DNA of 21,771 nt from DALYJJ01 sp031969915 (GTDB taxonomy: Bacteria > Acidobacteriota > Terriglobia > Bryobacterales > Bryobacteraceae). Below the pieces are notes generated by a model. That model was not told the origin of the DNA. It was given only the letters and a program-made list of their open reading frames with translations, and made no database searches. Below, in pieces: positions 12,856-20,790 of the stretch. A program made the position numbers and the translations under genes. The stretch covers positions 1 to 21,771 of the forward strand of contig DALYJJ010000106.1 in NCBI GenBank assembly GCA_031969915.1, read 5' to 3'. Numbering within the stretch: position 1 is the first letter of the stretch; every line of letters starts with the position of its first letter.

Positions 12856-15489
12856 ATGATGGAACGGCTGTGGGCGGTGTTCCGGCGGCAACGGATGGAC
12901 GCGCGGATGGAAGAAGAGTTCGCCGACCATCTGGAGCGCCTGGTGGAAGCGAACGTGGCCAAGGGAATGAGCCGCAGAGAGGCGGAATCGGCGGCGCGGC
13001 GGAAGTTCGGCAGTGTCGAGGGCGCCAAGGACGCCTATCGCGACCAGAGCGGCCTGCCGTGGCTTGAACAGATGCTGCACGACGCGCGCTACGCGGCCCG
13101 GGTGCTGGTGAAGCGGCCGGGGTTCACGGCCGTCGCGGTGCTGACGCTTGCGCTGGGCATCGGTGCGAACACGTCGATCTTCTCGGTGATCAACGCGGTA
13201 CTGCTGCGTCCGCTTCCCTACCCCGAGCCGGAGCGCATCGTGCAGTTCGACCAGGAATATCGCGGACGCACGGGCGCGAGCGCCTTCACAGGATCCGGCT
13301 ACTTCTTTCTGCGGGATCACCTGCGCTCCTACGAGGCAATCGCGAGCAGCGGGAACTACTCGGGGATCAGCCTGAGCAACGGCGGCGAAGCGATTCACAT
13401 CGACGCCGCGCGCGCCACGGACGGCTACTTCGCGGCGCTGGGCGTGAGGCCCGCTCTGGGCCGTGAGTTTCTGCGTGAGGAGACGGAGCCCGGCGGCGCG
13501 GACGTCGTGCTCCTGAGCCATGGGTTGTGGGTACGGTTCTTCGGCGGCGACCGGAACGCGTTGGGCCGGCGTGTGAACCTCGGAGGGCGCGCGCACACGG
13601 TGATCGGCGTGCTGCCGGAGGGCGATATTCAGGAGATCGATGCGTGGATGCCTCTGCGGCCGAACCCGGGCGATGGCGGACAGAACCGCGGGGTACGGGC
13701 GCGGCTGAAGGCGGGAGTCTCCTATGAACAGGCCCAGGCGGAGTTCGACGCGCTGCTGCCGGAGTACTTCAAGGCGACAAATTCGAAGCCGCCCGAGGGC
13801 TTGCGCTACGTGGTTCGCCCGTACCTGCACGAGCGCGGGCAAGACCGAAAGCCGACGCTCTACCTGCTGCTTGCGGCGGTGGCGGCGGTCCTGCTGATCG
13901 CGTGCGCAAACCTAGCGAACCTGCTGCTGGCCCGCTCCTCGGCGCGCACAAAGGAAGTGGCGATTCGCGCGACGCTGGGCGCCGGCCGGGGAAGGCTGGT
14001 GCGGCAGCTCCTGGTGGAGAGCCTTCTGCTCTCGGTAGCGGGCGGAGCGGTGGGAGCAGGGTTTTCGCACCTGCTGCTGCCGGCGTTGGTGAAGCTCGAT
14101 TCGGTGCAGTCGGCCGCGGTGGGCAAGATCGAGGTGGACGGCGTGGTGCTGGCGTTCACGCTCGGCTTGTCGGTGCTGACGGGCGTGGTGTTCGGTCTTG
14201 TACCCGCTCTGCAGATGACCCGGATGGACCTGAACGAAGCGGTGAAGGAGGGCGGCGGCCGGACGACGGCGGGGCGGTCGAGCGGACGGCTGCGGCAGGC
14301 TCTGGTGGTGGCCGAGATGGCGTTGAGCGTGATGCTGGTGATCGCCGCCGCGTTGTTGGTCCGGAGCTTCGGCAACCTCGCCTCACTGCCGTCGGGAGTG
14401 GATCCGCGCAATGTGCTGACGGGGCAGATGTCGCTTCAGGGAGAACGCTACGCGACCACGGCGTCGGTGGCTTCGCTCTACCGCCGCGGGCTTGACGAGA
14501 TCCGGCAGTTGCCGGGCGTCGAATCGGCCGCGGCGGTGATCAACCTGCCGCTCGAACGAGGGATGAACGCTCCCTTCAAACGGCTGGAAGCGCCCAGTGA
14601 GCGCGCCGGAGCGGACTGGCGCTACGTTACGCCGGAGTACTTCGCAACGATGCGGATTCCCTTGCGTGCGGGCCGCGCGTTTAGCGGCGGCGATGGGGCG
14701 GGCGCGCCCGCCGTCGCGATTGTGAACGAGGCTTTCGTGCGGAAGTACTACCCGAAAGAAGATCCGCTCGGCAAACAACTGTGCATCCTGTGCGGCTTCG
14801 GCGAAGACGTGGAAGACCGGCCGCGAACGATCGTCGGCGTGGTGGGGGACAACAAACAAATGCGGCTCAACCTGCCCGCGCCGCCCACAATGTTCGTGCC
14901 CGTGGACCAGGTGGGCGACGGTCTGGTCCGCATGGCCCACGGATGGTTCACCGCGAGCTGGGTGGTCCGCTACCGCGACGGGGCGGGCACGGGGCTCGCG
15001 GCGGCGGTGGAGCAACGGATCAGGAGCGTCGATGCGCAAACGCCGTTTTCCGGCTTTCAATCGATGGAGGGCGTAATCGGCAGATCGCTGAGCCGGGAGC
15101 GGTTCCAGATGCTGTTGCTGACGATCTTCGCGGCGGTGGCGCTGGCGCTCTCCGCGGCGGGGATCTACGGAGTGATCGCGTACACGGTGGCGCAGCGGGC
15201 CCACGAGATCGCGGTGCGAATGGCGCTGGGAGCGACCGTTCGAGGAGTGGTATCGACGATTGTGGGGCGCGGCGCACTGCTCGGCCTGCTCGGAGTGTCG
15301 ATCGGCATCGGCGGGGCGGTGGCTCTGCGGCGGCTGCTCGAAGGCATGCTCTACGGCATCGCGACCACGGATCCGGTCACGATCGCCGCCGCGGCCGGGT
15401 TCCTGCTGCTGGTGGCGGTGATCGCGACGCTGATCCCGGCGTTCTCGGTGAGCCGCCTGGACCCGGCGGTGACGTTGAAGAGCCAGTAA
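12856..15489 (+). CDS. ABC-type FtsX/MacB-like orphan permease (ADOP family) with N-terminal prefix domain
   Basis: 877 residues, starting four bases after padR; GGAG (12842-12845) lies ten bases before ATG 12856, inside the end of padR, so translation is probably coupled. Residues 1-75 are the charged helical prefix ('RMEEEFADHLERLVEANVAKGMSRREAESAARRKFG') seen in PadR-linked acidobacterial permeases. They are followed by the first membrane helix at about 90-115 ('VAVLTLALGIGANTSIFSVI'), the MacB-type periplasmic domain, FtsX domain 1 at about 335-455 ('NLLLARSSARTKEVAIRATLGAGRGRL'), a second periplasmic domain and FtsX domain 2 at about 750-870 ('YTVAQRAHEIAVRMALGA'). Role and substrate are unknown; efflux or envelope mechanotransmission is inferred from MacB. 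No ATPase gene is nearby. Its stop is two bases from that of the convergent oxidoreductase. Confidence 0.92.
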   Translation: MMERLWAVFRRQRMDARMEEEFADHLERLVEANVAKGMSRREAESAARRKFGSVEGAKDAYRDQSGLPWLEQMLHDARYAARVLVKRPGFTAVAVLTLALGIGANTSIFSVINAVLLRPLPYPEPERIVQFDQEYRGRTGASAFTGSGYFFLRDHLRSYEAIASSGNYSGISLSNGGEAIHIDAARATDGYFAALGVRPALGREFLREETEPGGADVVLLSHGLWVRFFGGDRNALGRRVNLGGRAHTVIGVLPEGDIQEIDAWMPLRPNPGDGGQNRGVRARLKAGVSYEQAQAEFDALLPEYFKATNSKPPEGLRYVVRPYLHERGQDRKPTLYLLLAAVAAVLLIACANLANLLLARSSARTKEVAIRATLGAGRGRLVRQLLVESLLLSVAGGAVGAGFSHLLLPALVKLDSVQSAAVGKIEVDGVVLAFTLGLSVLTGVVFGLVPALQMTRMDLNEAVKEGGGRTTAGRSSGRLRQALVVAEMALSVMLVIAAALLVRSFGNLASLPSGVDPRNVLTGQMSLQGERYATTASVASLYRRGLDEIRQLPGVESAAAVINLPLERGMNAPFKRLEAPSERAGADWRYVTPEYFATMRIPLRAGRAFSGGDGAGAPAVAIVNEAFVRKYYPKEDPLGKQLCILCGFGEDVEDRPRTIVGVVGDNKQMRLNLPAPPTMFVPVDQVGDGLVRMAHGWFTASWVVRYRDGAGTGLAAAVEQRIRSVDAQTPFSGFQSMEGVIGRSLSRERFQMLLLTIFAAVALALSAAGIYGVIAYTVAQRAHEIAVRMALGATVRGVVSTIVGRGALLGLLGVSIGIGGAVALRRLLEGMLYGIATTDPVTIAAAAGFLLLVAVIATLIPAFSVSRLDPAVTLKSQ

Positions 15490-15491
15490 AC

Positions 15492-17174
15492 CTAGAGCGG
15501 CCGCAGCGCCGGCCAGCGGAGTTCGAAGCCTTGCGCGGCGAGGCGGCGTTGGAACTCCTCGAGCAGCGGTTTCTGGTTGCGGATCTCGGTGGGCAGGCGC
15601 TTGGTGCGCAAGCACTCCGCCGCCAGCGCGCCCGCCGCTTCGCCGATGTTCCACTCCACGGGGTGCAGACGGTAGCAACCGTTGGTGATGTGCGTCACGC
15701 CGAGGTTTTTCGCTCCCGCGATGAGATTACGCACGCGCTTGGGGATAAGGGCGCCGAGTGGGATCTGGAAGGGAAGCGAACTCACGTCGATGTAGTTGTC
15801 GCCGCCGGAGCTGGGGTGCAGATCGATGCGGTAGCTGCCCACGCCCACGGAGTCGAAGTACGCTTCCGCGCGCACGTCCTCACGCTTCAGGCCGGTGACC
15901 TTCATGCGAGCCTCCGTGCTGACATGCTGCTCAAGCACGGTGAACTCCGCCTGTATGCGGCGGGACTCCCGGATGTACGGATACTTCGCCAGTCCGTCTT
16001 CCGTCCCGGTGACATCCGGGCGCAGGCGCAGGCCTTTCCAGCCCTCGCCGCCGTCGGGCCGGGGAGCGGCGGTTTGCATCCAATAGACCAGCGACAAGCT
16101 GAGTTGGCGGCCCGATTCGAGGTGGCGTGCGGCTTCGGCCTCCGGCACGTCGAAGAGATTGCCCAGCCAGTAGTCGTTCTGGGGCCAGTTGACGAGCGTG
16201 ATGTCCGACGCGTAAGCGCCGGGCTCAAAATTGGCGCGGCTGGCGATGCGGCGATAGAGCCAGAGATTGAGGATGCCCGGCGGCGTGGGCTGCACCGTGG
16301 GGTCGAACGCGACGCTGCGGGGCTTGAGCGAGATGGGATCGCTCATCTGCCAACTGAGCAGGCGTCCGGGCCAGGCGGGCTTGAGCTGAGGAATGTACTG
16401 CACCCAGCGTTGGTACTGGTCCGGCTTGTCGATGGTGTGGTCTTCGCCGGGCAGGTAATCGAGCGCGAAGCAGACGGTGAAGGCCTGCATGTTGGCGGGC
16501 TGCGCATCTTCGGGAGCGCTGGGCTCGCCGGTCTGGCGGCGGGATTCGAAGCCGGTGACGTATTCGGTCCTGGTGGGCGGAAGGAGGTCTCCGAGTTCGG
16601 TGGCGTCGATGAAGAACGGGGCCGAGAGGGTGCGGGCAGAACCGGTTTCCCGGCTTCGGAACGTTACCGCTTTCACCGAGTCGCCGCTCACCAGGGCCGC
16701 GGTGGGCTTGTGGCGAAGCAACACGGTTAGGCTGCCGCCACTGACGTACGGGGCCAGGAGTTGCTCCAGGACGGCGAGGGACACGCGCGGTTCGTGCGTG
16801 ATGCGCGAGACGCTGCCGTCGCCGGGGTTCAAGTGGGCGCGCGCCCTCGCCGGGGCGGTGAGCGGGAAGTGGTCTGCGTAGTAGCGGCGGACGGCGGCGC
16901 GGTAATCGGCGTAGCTTGCGGTACGCCCAAACATTTCGATCCAAGGATGTTCGTCGGGGGGCACCGACTGCGAGGTGAGCTGTCCGCCGATCCAATCCGT
17001 CTCCTCGGTCAGCGCGACGCGGCAGCCGGCGCGCAAGGCCGCCAGAGCAGCCGCACATCCGCCGGTTCCGCCGCCCACGACGACCACGTCAAAGGCGAGG
17101 TCGCGCGCCGCCGCCAGGGTGCGCGGGAGGGCGAGCAGGGACGGGGCGGCGTACAGGAATTGGCGGCGGTTCAT
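15492..17174 (-). CDS. Tat-exported FAD-dependent oxidoreductase
   Basis: 560 residues. The N-terminus NRRQFLYAAPSLLALP is a twin-arginine signal. The Rossmann FAD motif follows at once: 'FDVVVVGGGTGGCAAALAAL' (28-47, GxGxxG at 34-39), then 'TEETDWIGGQLTSQ' (55-68), typical of the FAD_oxidored family often found in planctomycete and acidobacterial secretomes. The C-terminal 'LIAGAKNLGVTHITNG' and 'EWNIGEAAGALAAECL' stretches are the conserved second FAD-contact region. It probably oxidises an unknown organic substrate in the periplasm; FAD would be loaded before Tat export. No Shine-Dalgarno precedes the ATG (complement of 17172-17174), and a -10-like TATTCT lies 11 bases upstream, suggesting a leaderless mRNA. 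It is divergent from pta with only 25 bases between start codons. Confidence 0.88.
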   Translation of the reverse strand: MNRRQFLYAAPSLLALPRTLAAARDLAFDVVVVGGGTGGCAAALAALRAGCRVALTEETDWIGGQLTSQSVPPDEHPWIEMFGRTASYADYRAAVRRYYADHFPLTAPARARAHLNPGDGSVSRITHEPRVSLAVLEQLLAPYVSGGSLTVLLRHKPTAALVSGDSVKAVTFRSRETGSARTLSAPFFIDATELGDLLPPTRTEYVTGFESRRQTGEPSAPEDAQPANMQAFTVCFALDYLPGEDHTIDKPDQYQRWVQYIPQLKPAWPGRLLSWQMSDPISLKPRSVAFDPTVQPTPPGILNLWLYRRIASRANFEPGAYASDITLVNWPQNDYWLGNLFDVPEAEAARHLESGRQLSLSLVYWMQTAAPRPDGGEGWKGLRLRPDVTGTEDGLAKYPYIRESRRIQAEFTVLEQHVSTEARMKVTGLKREDVRAEAYFDSVGVGSYRIDLHPSSGGDNYIDVSSLPFQIPLGALIPKRVRNLIAGAKNLGVTHITNGCYRLHPVEWNIGEAAGALAAECLRTKRLPTEIRNQKPLLEEFQRRLAAQGFELRWPALRPL

Positions 17175-17180
17175 AACAAC

Positions 17181-17195
17181 CCGCTAGAATAGCGG
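17181..17195. promoter_or_regulatory. Palindromic shared -10 region of the divergent oxidoreductase and pta genes
   Basis: CCGCTA-GAA-TAGCGG is a perfect inverted repeat in the 25 bases (17175-17199) between the two start codons. On + it contains TAGAAT (17185-17190, five of six -10 bases) nine bases before the pta ATG. On - it contains TATTCT (complement of 17186-17191) 11 bases before the oxidoreductase ATG. Neither gene has a Shine-Dalgarno. No convincing -35 is seen on either side. Confidence 0.5.
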
Positions 17196-17199
17196 ATTC

Positions 17200-18216
17200 A
17201 TGTCCCTGCCTGAGTCCGCCGCTGCGTTTCTCTCCGCGCAAGTCGAGCACGTGCGGCGGCTGCCGAAAATGAAGCGGATCGTGTTTCCGGAAGGCGGCGA
17301 TGCGCGAGTCATCGGGGCCGCGGCGCGGCTCGCCAAGGATGGGTTAGTGAAGCCGATCCTGGTGGGGCCGAAACCGGCTTCCGCGCCCGAGGGCGTGAAG
17401 TTCGTGGACCCGATGACATGTTCTTCGACGCCGAAGTATGCGCAGGTCTATTTTGAGCGGCGCCGATCGAAGGGCGTGACCCAGACCGAGGCGCTGGAGA
17501 CGATGCGGCGGCCGCTCTTCTATTCGGCGGCGATGGTGGCGTCGGGCGAAGCGGACGGGTTCGTCGGTGGGGCGGCGAACACGACGGCGGAGACCGTGCG
17601 CGCGGCGATTCAGTGCATCGGGCTGGCGCCGAAGGTGAAGACGGTGTCGAGCATGTTCGTGGTGGCGGTGCGGGATCGCCGGTACGGCCACCAGGGGCTG
17701 CTGGCGATGGCCGATTGCGCGATTGTGATCGACCCGACACCGGTGGAGCTGGCTGAGATCGCCATCGCCACGGCGGGAACGACGCGCACACTGATCGGCG
17801 CGGAGCCCGCGGTGGCGTTGCTCTCGTTCTCCACCAAGGGAAGCGCGAAGCACCCGTTCATCGACAAGGTGGTTGAGGCGCTGCGCGTGGTGCGCGCGCG
17901 GGCGCCGGAGTTGCACATCGACGGCGAGTTGCAGGCGGACGCGGCGCTGGTCCCGGAGGTCGGCTCTTCGAAGAGCCGCGGTTCCACGGTGGCGGGCCGG
18001 GCGAACACACTCATTTTCCCGGACCTGGCGTCGGCGAACATCGGCGCGAAACTGGTGGAGCGGTTGGGCGGAGCGGTCTGCTATGGACCCTTCCTGCAAG
18101 GGCTCGCCAAACCGGCGAACGACCTTTCGCGCGGATGTTCAGCGGACGATATCTATGGCGTCGCGCTGGTGACGGCGCTGCAATCCGAACAAGCGATGCA
18201 AGCCGCGGGGTGGTAA
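17200..18216 (+). CDS. pta: Phosphate acetyltransferase (short type)
   Basis: 338 residues, the length of single-domain Pta enzymes, without the N-terminal regulatory domains of the E. coli form. It catalyses acetyl-CoA + phosphate to acetyl phosphate + CoA in the cytoplasm. Family motifs: 'RIVFPEGGDARV' (26-37), 'SGEADGFVGGA' (115-125), 'LSFSTKGSAKHP' (208-219), 'DGELQADAALVPEV' (241-254) and 'YGPFLQGLAKPANDLSRGCSADD' (positions 295-317). S310, R311 and D317, with R88 and R134, line up by eye with the CoA-site and catalytic residues of Methanosarcina Pta (S309, R310, D316, R87, R133). No acetate kinase gene is in the window. There is no Shine-Dalgarno; a TAGAAT lies nine bases before the ATG, so leaderless expression is likely. 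The HDAC-like gene follows after 15 bases. Confidence 0.95.
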   Translation: MSLPESAAAFLSAQVEHVRRLPKMKRIVFPEGGDARVIGAAARLAKDGLVKPILVGPKPASAPEGVKFVDPMTCSSTPKYAQVYFERRRSKGVTQTEALETMRRPLFYSAAMVASGEADGFVGGAANTTAETVRAAIQCIGLAPKVKTVSSMFVVAVRDRRYGHQGLLAMADCAIVIDPTPVELAEIAIATAGTTRTLIGAEPAVALLSFSTKGSAKHPFIDKVVEALRVVRARAPELHIDGELQADAALVPEVGSSKSRGSTVAGRANTLIFPDLASANIGAKLVERLGGAVCYGPFLQGLAKPANDLSRGCSADDIYGVALVTALQSEQAMQAAGW

Positions 18217-18231
18217 GCTGGCGGCGGCACC

Positions 18232-19164
18232 ATGCTCCCGTTCCGGCTGGTTTATCACGAGGCGTACGACCTCAACTTCGGCTCGCACGTCTTTCCGTCG
18301 ACCAAGTACAAGTTGATTCGAGCCCGGCTGTTGCGGTTGGGCGTGGCGCAGCCGGAGGATTTCGTTGAGCCGGAGCCTCCGCCGGACGAAGACCTGCTGC
18401 TGGTGCATGAGCCGGGGTGGGTGGAACGGCTGAAGAACGGGACGCTGAGCTTCCACGAGGTGCTGAAACTCGAAGTTCCGTATTCGCGGCAGATGGTGAA
18501 TGCTTACTGGCTGGCTGCGGCGGGAACGACGCTGGCGGGGCGCATCGCGCTGGAGCATGGCGTCGGCTACAACGTCGGGGGCGGATTTCATCACGCGTTT
18601 CCAGGACACGGAGAAGGGTTCTGCGCCATCAATGACGTGGCGGTGGCGATCCGGCGGCTGCAGAAAGACGGACTGATCGAGAAAGCGCTGGTGATCGACT
18701 GCGACGTGCACCACGGAAACGGAACGGCGGCGATCTTCGCGGGCGACAAGAGCGTGTTCACCATGTCGATTCACCAGTTGAACAACTACCCGGCGGAAAA
18801 GCCGCCCTCGACCATCGACATCCACCTGGCCGACGGCGTCGCGGATGCGGAGTATCTGCAGAAGCTGAAGGGTCCCTATGAAATGGCGGTCTCCGGATTC
18901 CGGCCGGATCTGGTGATGTACGTGGCGGGCGCTGATCCGTACATGGACGATCAACTCGGCGGATTGTCGCTGACGCTCGAGGGGCTGAAGGCGCGCGACC
19001 GGCTGGTGATCGACACGGCGCTCCGGTATCGCGCGCCGGTGGCGATTACGCTCGCGGGCGGCTACGCCTACGAACTCATGGACACCGTGGCCATCCACTA
19101 CAACACGGCGGTGGCCGCGAAAGAATCGCTGGAAGAGGCTGGGTGGCGGGCGGCCGGGGCGTAG
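18232..19164 (+). CDS. Histone deacetylase-family protein (AcuC/HDAC superfamily, resembling class IV)
   Basis: 310 residues forming one arginase/deacetylase-fold domain. Active-site pieces are complete: tandem histidines H120-H121 in 'GGGFHHA', 'GFCAINDVAVA' (129-139), zinc ligands D158 and H160 in 'DCDVHHGNGT' (156-165) and D235 in 'AGADPYMDDQLGG' (232-244), and the transition-state tyrosine Y278 in 'LAGGYA'. The 'DQLGGLSLTLEGLKARDRLV' stretch resembles HDAC11-type class IV enzymes more than class I. It should remove acetyl or longer acyl groups from lysines of cytoplasmic proteins, or from small acetylated amines. In bacteria AcuC acts on acetyl-CoA synthetase. Position directly after pta suggests a link with acetyl phosphate or acetyl-CoA status. 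No clear Shine-Dalgarno; the start codon of the next gene abuts its TAG. Confidence 0.92.
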   Translation: MLPFRLVYHEAYDLNFGSHVFPSTKYKLIRARLLRLGVAQPEDFVEPEPPPDEDLLLVHEPGWVERLKNGTLSFHEVLKLEVPYSRQMVNAYWLAAAGTTLAGRIALEHGVGYNVGGGFHHAFPGHGEGFCAINDVAVAIRRLQKDGLIEKALVIDCDVHHGNGTAAIFAGDKSVFTMSIHQLNNYPAEKPPSTIDIHLADGVADAEYLQKLKGPYEMAVSGFRPDLVMYVAGADPYMDDQLGGLSLTLEGLKARDRLVIDTALRYRAPVAITLAGGYAYELMDTVAIHYNTAVAAKESLEEAGWRAAGA

Positions 19165-20790
19165 ATGATCGCCGTCGTGATCCCGGCGTACCGGCCAGGC
19201 GCGGCACTCGGCGGCATCGTCGCGCGCCTGGCGGAACGGTTTCCGGTGATCGTGGTGGACGATGGGAGCGGCGAGGCGTACCGGCCGGTGTTCGATTCGC
19301 TTCGCGGCGCGACGGTTCTGCGGCACGAGGGGAACCGGGGCAAGGGCGGCGCTCTGAAGACCGGATTCGCGCACGCCGCGGCGGCGTTCGAGGCGCTGAC
19401 GGGCGTGGTTACCGTGGATGCCGACGGCCAGCACCGGGTGGAAGACGCCTTTCGTGTGGCGGAAGCGCTGGAGCGCGAACGGGACGCCCTGGTGCTGGGG
19501 GCGCGGGCGTTTGACGGCCCGGTGCCGTTCCGAAGCCGATTCGGCAACGAAGCGACGCGCCTGGTGATGCGCTTTGTCCTGGGGCGCGCCCTGCAAGATA
19601 CGCAAACCGGGTTGCGTGGGATTCCGGCTGGCTTGCTGGATGAACTCGTGCGGCTGCCGTCGAACGGCTACGAGTACGAACTCGACATGCTCATCGCGGC
19701 GAAGCATCACCGAACGCGCGTGGTGGAGGTGGGGATTGCGACAATCTACGAAGACGGCAATCCCAGTTCGCATTTCAACCCGTTGCTCGATTCACTCAAG
19801 ATCTACTTCGTTCTGCTCCGCTTCGGCTTCGTCGCCCTGCTCACGGCGCTGGTGGACAACGCGGTCTTCTACTTCGCCTGGCGGGCCACAGGCGACGTGT
19901 TGCAGTCGCAGGTGACAGGCCGCGCCGCGGCGGTGGCGTTCAACTACCTGGCGGCGCGCCGAGCGGTGTTCCTCTCGCGCGAGCCGCATGGATCGACCTT
20001 TCCGCGTTACCTGGCGCTGGTGTTGTTGAGCGGCGGCGTTTCCTACGCTCTGATCCGAACGCTAGAGCCCTTCACTGGCGTGTTCCCCGGCAAGCTGATG
20101 GCGGAGACGGCGCTCTTCCTGGTGAACTTTCTGGTGCAGCGGGATCTGATCTTCACCAGGCGGGGAAAGGCCACGGATTGGGACGCCTACTATCGCAGCA
20201 CGACGCCGACGGCGCATCTTACACGGCGTTACACGCAGCGGGCGCTGCTGGAGATGCTGGGGCGGTGCCGGCCGGCGGGGGAGATCCTGGAGTACGGAGG
20301 CGCCAATAGCTGCTTCGCCGCGGCGGTCCTCGATGCTGTGCGCCCGGCGCGGTACGTCGCGGCCGACACGAACGGGTACGGCCTAGCCTTGCTGGCGGGG
20401 CGGCTGGCGGCGGTGGAAGGCCGGCACGCCGATGTGCTGGAAGGCGCGTCGGCGCCGAAGGCGGACGTGGTTTACAGCGTGGGGCTGATCGAGCATTTCG
20501 ATCGCGAAGGCACACGGCGCGCCGTGGAGACGCATTTCGAGTCGGCGCGGGAGTTCGTGCTTCTGTCGTATCCGACGCCGACGTGGCTCTACCGGGTGGC
20601 GCGCGCGGCGGCGGAAGCGGTGGGTCTGTGGCGGTTTCCGGACGAGCGGCCGCTCGCGCGCGCCGAGGTGATGGAGGCGGTTGGGCCGCGGGGTGAACTG
20701 ATCGAGGAGCGGCTCTTGTGGCCGCTGGTGTTTACCCAGCGCATGATGCTGTTCCGCGTCACTCCACGACGAAACGGTCGAGATCGATAA
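19165..20790 (+). CDS. Three-domain fusion: GT2 glycosyltransferase - GtrA membrane domain - methyltransferase-like domain
   Basis: 541 residues, beginning at the base after the HDAC-like stop codon. Residues 1-210 are a family 2 glycosyltransferase like dolichyl- or undecaprenyl-phosphate sugar synthases: 'VIPAYRPG', D32-D33-G-S, 'NRGKGGALKTG' (57-67), D85-A-D87-G-Q, 'QDTQTGLRG' (144-152). Residues about 215-335 are a GtrA domain with four hydrophobic segments: 'LLRFGFVALLTALVDNAVFY', 'GRAAAVAFNYLAARRAVF', 'YLALVLLSGGVSYAL' and 'LFLVNFLVQRDLIF'. Residues about 340-535 look like a class I SAM methyltransferase: 'GEILEYGGANSCFAAA' (372-387), 'VAADTNG' (398-404), 'ADVVYSVGLIEHFD' (433-446). It could charge a polyprenyl phosphate with sugar, help flip it, and methylate a glycan. 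GT2-GtrA fusions are known; the added C-terminal domain is the odd part. Its 3' end overlaps the convergent gene by 32 bases. Confidence 0.85.
   Translation: MIAVVIPAYRPGAALGGIVARLAERFPVIVVDDGSGEAYRPVFDSLRGATVLRHEGNRGKGGALKTGFAHAAAAFEALTGVVTVDADGQHRVEDAFRVAEALERERDALVLGARAFDGPVPFRSRFGNEATRLVMRFVLGRALQDTQTGLRGIPAGLLDELVRLPSNGYEYELDMLIAAKHHRTRVVEVGIATIYEDGNPSSHFNPLLDSLKIYFVLLRFGFVALLTALVDNAVFYFAWRATGDVLQSQVTGRAAAVAFNYLAARRAVFLSREPHGSTFPRYLALVLLSGGVSYALIRTLEPFTGVFPGKLMAETALFLVNFLVQRDLIFTRRGKATDWDAYYRSTTPTAHLTRRYTQRALLEMLGRCRPAGEILEYGGANSCFAAAVLDAVRPARYVAADTNGYGLALLAGRLAAVEGRHADVLEGASAPKADVVYSVGLIEHFDREGTRRAVETHFESAREFVLLSYPTPTWLYRVARAAAEAVGLWRFPDERPLARAEVMEAVGPRGELIEERLLWPLVFTQRMMLFRVTPRRNGRDR

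Noticed and set aside
14781..16730. 649-residue open frame on + overlapping the second permease and the oxidoreductase
   Set aside because: It spans the 3' ends of two convergent conserved genes, is Gly/Arg/Ala-rich without motifs and has no ribosome site.
18139..19773. 544-residue open frame on - opposite pta, the HDAC-like gene and the glycosyltransferase
   Set aside because: The three + strand genes carry complete catalytic motifs; this frame shows none and has the antisense composition.
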